From: Parapusillimonas granuli
GTDB taxonomy: Bacteria; Pseudomonadota; Gammaproteobacteria; Burkholderiales; Burkholderiaceae_B
NCBI RefSeq assembly: GCF_013416525.1
Contig: NZ_JACCEM010000002.1
Span: 514,032 to 578,031 of the forward strand
Reading direction: 5' to 3'
Length of the DNA stretch: 64,000 bases
Part shown: positions 57,755-64,000 of the stretch, in pieces
How positions within the stretch are numbered: the stretch's first letter is position 1
How the letters are laid out: every line of letters starts with the position of its first letter
Made by a program: the position numbers and the translations under genes
The notes under the pieces: model-generated
Databases searched by the model: none
The model's input: the letters and a program-made list of their open reading frames with translations, nothing else
Told to the model about the DNA's origin: nothing

Positions 57755-57781
57755 TCTACGGGAACGAATGCGGCTGGTCAA
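57753..57781 (-). promoter_or_regulatory. Predicted promoter Pmra
   Basis: On the minus strand TTGACC (57776-57781), a 17-base spacer and TAGAGT (57753-57758) form a sigma-70 promoter. Its -10 overlaps the first MraZ repeat. This is the likely master promoter of the division cluster. Confidence 0.55.
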
Positions 57782-57972
57782 GCGCAAAGTTGCAATTTTT
57801 TCAATTACAACAAGCACTTAGCGCTGCCCCGCAGGAGAGTGCGAATAAAAATGTCCAGGAAAATCAAGAAATTGGGTGGGGATGTGAAAGTCCTTTGTAA
57901 AAACCCGGGAGGGGTTTGGGCACGGGACTTTGCATTTGATAACCATTGGCCTACCGAAGGAGGCCGGACAAA

Positions 57973-58388
57973 AAGTGAGACAGGCCTGTAGGCCGGATTC
58001 TGTACGCCAGGCGAGCCTGGCGGGCAATCATTCCTCTGGGCCCGGCATTGCTGCCGGGCTCTAGCCATCTACCCGCATGCTCGGGCGAGCCACCCTTTCG
58101 GCCCGAAGGCCGGACGCATGCCTATTTGATGTTGCTCCGGATAGAGGTTGCCGCGTTTCACCCTGCAGCGCCGCGGCCGGTTGCCCGACCGCGCGGCATG
58201 GAGGTGGCCATGCCGGTGCGCGCCTAGGCGCGCCCTCGCCGCAGACTCGTCTCTGTGGCCCTGTTCCTCGGCTCGGCGCCGCAACGGATTGCGCGCGCCT
58301 TGCCGGACGGCCGTTAGCCGCTATCCCGCTCTGCGGAGTCCGGACCTTCCTCGACGCCTTGCGGCGCCGCGATTGCCCGGCCTGCCTC
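57973..58388 (-). ncRNA. rnpB: RNase P RNA (rnpB)
   Basis: The minus-strand sequence holds the universal RNase P core GAGGAAGGTCCGGACTCCGC (around 58330-58355) and the 3' sequence ACAGAATCCGGCCTACAGGC. The two ends form a 10-bp P1 helix (GAGGCAGGCC at 58379-58388 with GGCCTGTCTC at 57977-57986, one G-U pair). It is the ribozyme that matures tRNA 5' ends. A T-rich run after P1 (57971-57974 and beyond) may end transcription. The exact ends are estimated. Confidence 0.95.
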
Positions 58389-58396
58389 ACCTGTGC

Positions 58397-58425
58397 ATTG
58401 TAACCTGCGACAATAGGGGTTTCCA
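58397..58425 (-). promoter_or_regulatory. Promoter of rnpB
   Basis: On the minus strand TGGAAA (58420-58425), a 17-base spacer and TACAAT (58397-58402) lie about nine bases before the rnpB 5' end at 58388, giving correct spacing for a transcription start. Confidence 0.6.
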
Positions 58426-58450
58426 TCGAATTGAACGTATCGGTTTTTGC

Positions 58451-60277
58451 ATGGCTGCTCCCACTCTCATCACGCTAAGCGGCGTACAGCTTGCCTACGG
58501 GCACCATCCGCTGCTGGACCACGCCGACTTCACCATCCAGTCCGGCGAGCGCATCGGCCTCATCGGCCGCAACGGCGCGGGGAAATCGTCTCTGCTCAAG
58601 ATCCTCGACGGCCGCACGCTGCCCGACGACGGCGAGATCATGCGCAGCGGGGGCCTGAAAATCGCCACGGTGGAGCAGGAGCCCGAACTGGACGCCGAAT
58701 CCACGGTGCTGGACGCGCTCTGCGGCGACTACGCGGAAACGGAAGACTGGCAGCGGCCCGCCCGCGCCAATGCGCTGATCGAGCAGTTGAACCTGGCGCC
58801 CGACGCCCTCATCGAAGGCCTGTCCGGCGGCACGCGCAAGCGCGTGGCGCTGGCCCGCGCCCTGGCCGACGAGCCCGATCTGCTGCTGCTGGACGAACCC
58901 ACCAACCATCTGGACTTCGTGGGCATCGCGTGGCTCGAGGGCCTGCTGCAGACTGCGCGCTGCAGCGTCATCATCATCACGCACGACCGGCGCTTTCTCG
59001 ATGCCGTCGCCACGCGCATCGTCGAGCTCGATCGCGGCAAACTGTACAGCTTTCCCGGCAATTTCTCCCAATGGCAGCAGCGCAAGGCCGAAGCGCTCGA
59101 AGCCGAGAAGCAGCAGAACGCCAAGTTCGACAAATTCCTCGCCCAGGAAGAAGTCTGGATCCGCAAGGGCGTCGAGGCGCGACGCACGCGCAACGAGGGC
59201 CGGGTGCGCCGGCTGGAACAATTGCGCCGCGAACGCGCCGCGCGCCGCGAGCGGCAAGGCAACGTCAGCCTCGCCATCGCGGAGGGCCGGCGCTCGGGCA
59301 AGCTGGTGGCCGAACTCCAGCATGTCTCGCATCGTTTCGGCGAGCGCGTGATCATCCGCGATTTCTCCACCGTCATCATGCGCAAGGACCGCATCGGCCT
59401 CATCGGCCCCAACGGTTCGGGCAAGACCACGCTCCTGAAAATCATGCTCGGCAAATTGCCGCCCACCTCCGGCACCGTGCGCCTGGGCGTCAACCTGACC
59501 GTCGGCTATTTCGACCAGATGCGCGCCCAGCTCAACGAGAACGCCACGCTGGCCGACACCATCAATCCCGGCAGCGAATGGGTCGAGATCGGCAATCAGC
59601 GCAAGCACGTCATGAGCTATCTCGAAGACTTCCTGTTCCCGCCGGCCCGCGCGCAATCGCCGGTGCACAGCCTTTCGGGCGGCGAGCGCGCACGGCTGGT
59701 GCTGGCCCGCATGTTCGCGCGGCCGACCAATGTGCTGGTGCTCGACGAACCCACCAATGACCTGGACATCGAAACCCTGGAATTGCTGGAAGAATTGCTC
59801 CAGGACTACCCCGGCACCGTGCTGCTCGTGAGCCACGACCGCGAGTTCCTGGACAATGTCGTGACGCAGACCATCGCCTTCGAAGGCGATGGTCGCTGGG
59901 GTGAATACGTCGGCGGCTATGATGAGTGGCTGGCGCAACGGCCCGCCGCGCAGGGCCTCGAATCCGAAAAGCCGCGCAAAAAGGAGGCCGCCGCGCCGGC
60001 CCGGCCGAAAGCCGCGAAGGCAAGCCGCATCACCTCCTGGGAACTGCGCGAGCTGGATGAACTACCCGACCGCATCGCCGCGCTCGAGCGCGAGCAGGCG
60101 GCGCTGGCCGCCCGCCTCGCCGACGGCGACTTGTATCGCGAAGCGCCCGGGGAAGTCGAGGCGATCAACAGCCGGATGCACGAGATCGAGCAGCAGCTGG
60201 AGGTGCTGTTCGTGCGCTGGGAGGCGCTGGAAGACAAACGGAACGACGGCGCGGCGCCGGGCGCGACAATCAGCTGA
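58451..60277 (+). CDS. uup: ABC-F family ATPase Uup
   Basis: This 608-residue protein has two ABC ATPase domains (Walker [10 protein letters not shown] about 39-47 and GPNGSGKTT near 317-325; signatures [14 protein letters not shown] and [26 protein letters not shown]), an ABC-F linker rich in Arg/Glu between them, and a C-terminal coiled coil from about residue 540. There is no membrane domain. Uup works at the ribosome and affects transposon excision and ribosome assembly in E. coli. It is transcribed away from rnpB. Its stop overlaps pyrC by 8 bases. Confidence 0.93.
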   Translation: MAAPTLITLSGVQLAYGHHPLLDHADFTIQSGERIGLIGRNGAGKSSLLKILDGRTLPDDGEIMRSGGLKIATVEQEPELDAESTVLDALCGDYAETEDWQRPARANALIEQLNLAPDALIEGLSGGTRKRVALARALADEPDLLLLDEPTNHLDFVGIAWLEGLLQTARCSVIIITHDRRFLDAVATRIVELDRGKLYSFPGNFSQWQQRKAEALEAEKQQNAKFDKFLAQEEVWIRKGVEARRTRNEGRVRRLEQLRRERAARRERQGNVSLAIAEGRRSGKLVAELQHVSHRFGERVIIRDFSTVIMRKDRIGLIGPNGSGKTTLLKIMLGKLPPTSGTVRLGVNLTVGYFDQMRAQLNENATLADTINPGSEWVEIGNQRKHVMSYLEDFLFPPARAQSPVHSLSGGERARLVLARMFARPTNVLVLDEPTNDLDIETLELLEELLQDYPGTVLLVSHDREFLDNVVTQTIAFEGDGRWGEYVGGYDEWLAQRPAAQGLESEKPRKKEAAAPARPKAAKASRITSWELRELDELPDRIAALEREQAALAARLADGDLYREAPGEVEAINSRMHEIEQQLEVLFVRWEALEDKRNDGAAPGATIS

Positions 60278-61331
60278 CCACTTGCCAGCCCAGCGTCTCG
60301 CCCGCCGCCAACGGAACGACGGTGGAATCCGCCATCGGCAGTTCCTGCGGAACGGCATAGCTGCCGCGCTGCAAAGTCAGCGTGCCGCCATTGACCGGCA
60401 GCCCATAGAACGCGGGCCCGTTCCTGCTGGCGAAGGCTTCGAGCCGATCCAGCCTGCCCACCGAATCGAAGGCCGTGGCGTATAGCTCCATGGCGTGCAG
60501 CGCCGTATAGCAGCCCGCACAGCCGCATGCGTGCTCTTTCAGCCCCCTGGGGTGCGGCGCACTGTCCGTGCCCAGGAAGAACCGCCCCGAACCGCTGGTG
60601 GCCGCATCGAGCAGAGCCTGCCGGTGCCGCTCTCTTTTGAGGACCGGAAGGCAATACCAATGCGGCCGTATGCCTCCCTGGAAGATCGCGTTGCGGTTGT
60701 ACAGCAGGTGATGGGCGGTGATCGTCGCCGCGACGGGCCCGGGCGCGTCGCGCACGTAGTCCACGCCCTCACGGCTGGTCAGATGCTCGAACACGACCTT
60801 GAGCTCGGGGTAGGCCTTGCGCAGCGGGATCATCACACGGTCGATGAAGACCGCCTCCCGATCGAAAAGATCCACCTCGGGATCCGTGACCTCGCCGTGC
60901 ATCAGCAAAGGCATGCCGCAGCGCTGCATGGCTTCGAGCGCCGCGCCGCAGCGCCCGAGCAGGTCAGTGACCCCCGCGTCGGAATTCGTGGTGGCTCCCG
61001 CCGGATACAGCTTGATCCCGTGCACGAAACCCGACTCCCGCGCGCGCAGGACGTCTTCGACGCGGGTGTTGTCGGTCAGGTAGAGCGTCATGAGGGGCGT
61101 GAAATCGCCGTCGTCCATGCCCGCGCGCCGCAAGGCGGCGTAGATGCGGTCCCGGTACGCCGCCGCGAGTTCCGGCGTGGTGACCGGCGGCTTCAGGTTG
61201 GGCATGACGATGGCCCGCGCAAACTGCCGCGCCGTGTCGGCGATGACGGATTCCAGCACGGCGCCGTCGCGCAAGTGCAGGTGCCAGTCGTCCGGGCGGA
61301 CGATGGTCAGGGTCTGAGGGGCATCGATCAT
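60270..61331 (-). CDS. pyrC: Dihydroorotase PyrC
   Basis: This roughly 353-residue zinc amidohydrolase forms dihydroorotate for pyrimidine synthesis. It has [10 protein letters not shown] (metal-binding His), [29 protein letters not shown] (with the carboxylated Lys) and LGTDSAPHP, all PyrC features. The start at 61331 is an ATG. A TTG 21 bases upstream is a weaker option. It is convergent with uup. Confidence 0.94.
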   Translation of the reverse strand: MIDAPQTLTIVRPDDWHLHLRDGAVLESVIADTARQFARAIVMPNLKPPVTTPELAAAYRDRIYAALRRAGMDDGDFTPLMTLYLTDNTRVEDVLRARESGFVHGIKLYPAGATTNSDAGVTDLLGRCGAALEAMQRCGMPLLMHGEVTDPEVDLFDREAVFIDRVMIPLRKAYPELKVVFEHLTSREGVDYVRDAPGPVAATITAHHLLYNRNAIFQGGIRPHWYCLPVLKRERHRQALLDAATSGSGRFFLGTDSAPHPRGLKEHACGCAGCYTALHAMELYATAFDSVGRLDRLEAFASRNGPAFYGLPVNGGTLTLQRGSYAVPQELPMADSTVVPLAAGETLGWQVVS

Positions 61332-61365
61332 GGAAGAATTACCGGCCGTCAAGAGAAAACCCGCA

Positions 61366-62565
61366 TTATGACCCGGAAGCGAGCGGCATGCTACGTTCGA
61401 CCAGGCGGACGAACATCGCGCTGCCGACCGGGATGACCGCGTCGTTGAAATCGAAGGTGGCGCTATGCAGCACCCGGCCGGTCTCGGCGCCGCCCTGGCC
61501 CAGGCGGAAATACGCGCCGGGCCGATGCTGCAGCATGAAGGAGAAGTCCTCGGAGCCCATCGAGGGCGTGAGGTTCGGGATCACCTTGTCGGCGCCAAAG
61601 AGCTCGGTGGCCACTTCCGCCACGAACTGCGCGTGCTCCGGCGTGTTGATGGTGGCGGGAAACAGCTTGTGGTAGTTGAACGTGATGCCGGCCTTGAACA
61701 CGGCGGCCATGCCGTCGACGATTTCCCGCATGCGCTGGATCACCTGTTCCTGGACGACCGGATTGAAGGTCCTGACCGTTCCCACCATGCGCGCATCGCG
61801 CGGAATCACGTTCATGGCCTGCAGGTTGCCGGCATGCACCGCCGCGACCGTGACCACCGCCGATTCGGGCGCCGGCACGTTGCGCGACACGATGGTCTGC
61901 AGCGCGGTGATCAGCTGCGCGGCGATCACGATGGGGTCGTTGGTCTGGTAGGCATGGGCGCCATGGCCGCCCCGCCCTTCGATGTGGATCTCGAAGTGGT
62001 CGGCCGCCGCCATCATGGGGCCGGGGTTGACGCCGATCACGCCCGCCGGCAGGCCCGGCCAGTTATGCAGCCCGTAGATCGCGTCGCAGGGAAAGCGGTC
62101 GAACAAGCCGTCGTCGAGCATGGCCTGCGCCCCGCCCAGGCCTTCTTCGGCGGGCTGGAAGATCAGGACGGCCTTGCCGTCGAAGTTGCGCGTCTCGGCG
62201 AGATAGCGGGCGGCGCCGAGCAGCACGGTGGTGTGGCCGTCATGGCCGCAGGCATGCATGACGCCGTGATGCCGCGAAGCGTATTCGGCCTCGCCCTGCT
62301 CGACGATGGGCAGGGCGTCCATGTCGGCGCGCAACCCTATGCTGCGCCCGCTGGTGTTGCGCCGGCCCTCCAGAACGCCCACCACGCCCGTCTTGCCGAT
62401 ATTCCGATGCACCTGGTAGCCCAGCGCGGTCAGGGCGTTGGCGACGATCGTGGAGGTGCGCTGCTCCTGGAAGCCGAGTTCGGGGTGGGCGTGAATGTCC
62501 TGTCGGATGGCGGTCAGCTCGTCGTGGAAGCTGCTGATGGATTCAAACACACTCTTGGCGTACAT
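61366..62565 (-). CDS. M20-family amidohydrolase (hippurate hydrolase-type), second copy
   Basis: This roughly 399-residue enzyme shows [42 protein letters not shown], a PAEEGLGGA acid and [10 protein letters not shown] near the end, the same family as the gene at 24578. The start at 62565 has an AGGAG site about 10 bases upstream. It is followed on the same strand by pyrC. Confidence 0.88.
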   Translation of the reverse strand: MYAKSVFESISSFHDELTAIRQDIHAHPELGFQEQRTSTIVANALTALGYQVHRNIGKTGVVGVLEGRRNTSGRSIGLRADMDALPIVEQGEAEYASRHHGVMHACGHDGHTTVLLGAARYLAETRNFDGKAVLIFQPAEEGLGGAQAMLDDGLFDRFPCDAIYGLHNWPGLPAGVIGVNPGPMMAAADHFEIHIEGRGGHGAHAYQTNDPIVIAAQLITALQTIVSRNVPAPESAVVTVAAVHAGNLQAMNVIPRDARMVGTVRTFNPVVQEQVIQRMREIVDGMAAVFKAGITFNYHKLFPATINTPEHAQFVAEVATELFGADKVIPNLTPSMGSEDFSFMLQHRPGAYFRLGQGGAETGRVLHSATFDFNDAVIPVGSAMFVRLVERSMPLASGS

Positions 62566-62709
62566 CGGTTCGGGTCTCCTTTTGGGCGGCGCTCTGCGGG
62601 CGCTGGGCTCGTGCGGGCACTGGTTAAAATAAAACATTACCATAAGCAAACACGCACTGCGCAGCCGTTGAGCTCCCTAGGCCGGACATACTCTTCTGCA
62701 CTTTTTGTT

Positions 62710-62738
62710 TTGTCTTTCGAGGATTCTCACGTTATGCT
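62710..62738 (+). promoter_or_regulatory. Promoter of the SWIB-domain gene
   Basis: TTGTCT (62710-62715), a 17-base spacer and TATGCT (62733-62738) lie 45 bases before the ATG. This looks like a moderate sigma-70 promoter. Confidence 0.5.
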
Positions 62739-62782
62739 GCGGGGGAACGTTTTTATCAACTATCAGTCAGGAGCCCCTTTCT

Positions 62783-63055
62783 ATGGCAACAACCGAGAAA
62801 TCCGCCCGCAAACCCAATGCGGCGTTCATGAAGCCGCTCACTCCCAGCGCTACGCTAGCCGCCATCATCGGGCCCGAGGCAGTGCCCCGCACCGAAGTCA
62901 CCAAGAAGATCTGGGACTACATCAAGAAGCATGATCTTCAAGACCCCAAGAACCGCCGCAACATCAATGCCGACGACAAATTGCGCCCGCTGTTCGGCAA
63001 GGACCAGGTATCCATGTTCGAACTGACCAAGCTGGTCAGCGGGCACCTGAAGTAA
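62783..63055 (+). CDS. Small SWIB/MDM2-domain protein
   Basis: This 90-residue protein has a Lys-rich N-terminal tail (about 1-15) and a SWIB/MDM2 fold domain: MKPLTPSATLAAIIG, VTKKIWDYIKKHDLQDPKN and LFGKDQVSMFELTKLVSGHL. SWIB domains are best known in eukaryotic chromatin remodelers and also occur in bacteria as short proteins or fused to topoisomerase. The basic tail suggests nucleic-acid association. An AGGAG site precedes the ATG by about 10 bases. It ends in a strong terminator. Its function is unknown. Confidence 0.85.
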   Translation: MATTEKSARKPNAAFMKPLTPSATLAAIIGPEAVPRTEVTKKIWDYIKKHDLQDPKNRRNINADDKLRPLFGKDQVSMFELTKLVSGHLK

Positions 63056-63086
63056 GCGCCCAAGGCGCCGCTCTGGCAAGAGCCGC

Positions 63087-63129
63087 AAAAAAACGCTGCC
63101 GAGGCCTCGCGCCCGGGCAGCGTTTTTTT
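63087..63129 (+). terminator. Rho-independent terminator of the SWIB gene
   Basis: AAAAAAACGCTGCC (63087-63100) and GGCAGCGTTTTTTT (63116-63129) pair perfectly over 14 bases with a 15-base loop and a T7 tail. It is symmetric, so it could also act on the minus strand. Confidence 0.9.
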
Positions 63130-63359
63130 GTCGCTGGGCCGCCCCGAGACAAAAATGTCCCCTTGGGGGGCAGCAAGCCGAAGGCGCAGCGTGGGGGCGT
63201 TTCTCTGTCGCTGGGCCGCCCCGAGACAAAAATGCCCCCTTGGGGGGCAGCAAGCCGAAGGCGCAGCGTGGGGGCGTTTCTCTGTCGCTGGGCCGCCCCG
63301 AGACAAAAATACCCCCTTGGGGGGCAGCAAGCCGAAGGCGCAGCGTGGGGGCGTTTTTT
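63129..63359. repeat. Triple tandem 77-bp repeat
   Basis: Three copies of a 77-base unit (starting at 63129, 63206 and 63283, last copy ending near 63359) follow each other with no gap. Copies differ at only a few positions, most clearly where GTCC, GCCC and ACCC occur after AAAAAT. Each copy has a CCCCCTTGGGGGG near-palindrome and ends GTGGGGGCG. It is non-coding in any consistent frame, since 77 is not a multiple of 3. It resembles GC-rich intergenic repeats of Bordetella-type genomes. Confidence 0.85.
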
Positions 63360-63378
63360 GATTGCGGGGCAGGCTTGC

Positions 63379-63741
63379 TCAGTCCGCCAGGGGCGACTGC
63401 GCCGAGAACAAGGCCAGCCAGCCCTTGATGACCCGGTAGACGATCCAGACGATGGCGATGAGGCCCGTGACCCAGCCTATGAAGATGAAGGTGAACACCG
63501 CGCTGATGAGGATCCAGAGCAGGCCCCACCAGAACGTCTTGATCACCCAATCGAAATGCGCCGCGTACAGGGTGCCGGCCGCGTCGCCGCGCTTCAGATA
63601 AGCCAGTACGACCGCCGCGATGGTTGCAACGCCGAAGAAGCCGGCGCTCAGTAGGCCCAATGCAAAAAGCCCGTAGATGAGATGCGTCAGATTGCGCATG
63701 GACAAGCCAGTGCCGTCCTCTGGCGGAAACGCCTGGGTCAT
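63379..63741 (-). CDS. Small integral membrane protein (DUF4870-like)
   Basis: This roughly 120-residue protein has three hydrophobic segments (about 16-42, 60-85 and 86-106). The sequence MRNLTHLIYGLFALG and WWGLLWILISAVFTFIFIGW fit DUF4870-like small membrane proteins of unknown function. The start at 63741 has a GGAGG site nearby. It lies just downstream of the rRNA operon on the same strand. Confidence 0.7.
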   Translation of the reverse strand: MTQAFPPEDGTGLSMRNLTHLIYGLFALGLLSAGFFGVATIAAVVLAYLKRGDAAGTLYAAHFDWVIKTFWWGLLWILISAVFTFIFIGWVTGLIAIVWIVYRVIKGWLALFSAQSPLAD

Positions 63742-63841
63742 ACAAAACCTCCGGAGAAACAAGAATGATAAGCAGCCGGCCGACGCCGAGGGCCTATTTT
63801 ACTCGACTTCCCGTTCCGGTCATGTCCAATGGCGCGCTGGC

Positions 63842-63866
63842 GAGCCGATGGGTCCGGCATCGGCTC
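63842..63866. repeat. Short inverted repeat downstream of the rRNA operon
   Basis: GAGCCGATG (63842-63850) and CATCGGCTC (63858-63866) pair over nine bases with a 7-base loop. It may be part of the rRNA operon terminator region or of the leader of the small membrane protein gene. Confidence 0.35.
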
Positions 63867-63894
63867 AGGAGTGCTGTTCAGGCGCGTTCAAAGC

Positions 63895-63932
63895 AAAACC
63901 CCCCAGTCGATGTGTCGCTGGGGGGTTTTTTG
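63895..63932 (-). terminator. Terminator of the rRNA operon
   Basis: AAAACCCCCCAG (63895-63906) and CTGGGGGGTTTT (63918-63929) pair perfectly over 12 bases around an 11-base loop. On the minus strand the T-run comes at the end, just after the 5S rRNA gene. Confidence 0.85.
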
Positions 63933-63940
63933 GTATAAGA

Positions 63941-64000
63941 GCCTGACGATGACCTACTTTCACAGACGTACGTCCACTATCATCGGCGCAAAGGCGTTTC
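63941..64000 (-). rRNA. rrf: 5S rRNA, 3' part (gene continues beyond the window)
   Basis: The minus-strand bases read GAAACGCCTTTGCGCCGATG through GTGAAAGTAGGTCATCGTCA and end GGC, which matches the 3' half of betaproteobacterial 5S rRNA. The 5' half and the rest of the rRNA operon lie past the right edge. The sequence is followed by a strong terminator. Confidence 0.92.

Noticed and set aside
63129..63359. Considered a CRISPR array
   Set aside because: The copies are contiguous 77-base units with no unique spacers and no cas genes are nearby.
62938..63745. Frames running through the 77-bp repeats giving repetitive proteins
   Set aside because: The repeat unit is not a multiple of three, so the readings change frame, and no ribosome site supports them.

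Overview
The window looks like a chromosomal segment of a high-GC betaproteobacterium of the Alcaligenaceae (Bordetella/Achromobacter group). The grounds are the gene content of the cell-wall and division cluster, the single-polypeptide MurE-MurF fusion (which I recall as a known Bordetella trait), a betaproteobacterial RNase P RNA and 5S rRNA end, and an abundance of ABC solute uptake systems. The genus assignment is inference. The right half is core chromosome. The left half is metabolic and regulatory accessory DNA.

Left part (1-18 kb). A metNIQ methionine importer lies on the minus strand. Next comes a divergent catabolic locus. On the minus strand are a GntR/UTRA regulator and a cytosine-deaminase-like amidohydrolase. 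On the plus strand are a polyamine-type ABC importer (binding protein, ATPase, two permeases) and a four-gene flavoprotein/[2Fe-2S] amine dehydrogenase module, all tightly packed. Two tandem copies of the palindrome TGTCCGGACA sit over the predicted plus-strand transcription start and are the likely GntR operator. A minus-strand signalling locus follows, encoding an HTH-receiver protein, a membrane histidine kinase, a lone receiver, a lone HPt and a receiver-EAL phosphodiesterase: a phosphorelay laid out on separate polypeptides. A degraded TumE/TumA-type toxin-antitoxin pair and tRNA-Lys(UUU) close this part.

Middle (18.5-35 kb). Here lie a metallophosphoesterase, a divergent GH31-like protein, MnmC, an inositol-monophosphatase-like enzyme, an M20 amidohydrolase, a YciA-like thioesterase and MgtE. 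A branched-chain-amino-acid-type ABC system follows (livFGHM minus strand, LysR regulator, binding protein plus amidase on the plus strand).

Right part (35-64 kb). secA and an M23 peptidase gene lead into lpxC and the full division/cell-wall (dcw) cluster, read on the minus strand from mraZ to lpxC: mraZ, rsmH, ftsL, ftsI, murEF, mraY, murD, ftsW, murG, murC, ddl, ftsQ, ftsA, ftsZ, lpxC. From rsmH to ddl every gene junction overlaps (TAATG once, then ATGA). A DciA-like gene is divergent from the M23 gene. Beyond mraZ come rnpB, an ABC-F ATPase (uup), pyrC, a second M20 hydrolase, a small SWIB-domain protein, a triple 77-bp tandem repeat, a small membrane protein, and the 3' end of a 5S rRNA with its terminator, marking the end of an rRNA operon that runs in from the right edge.
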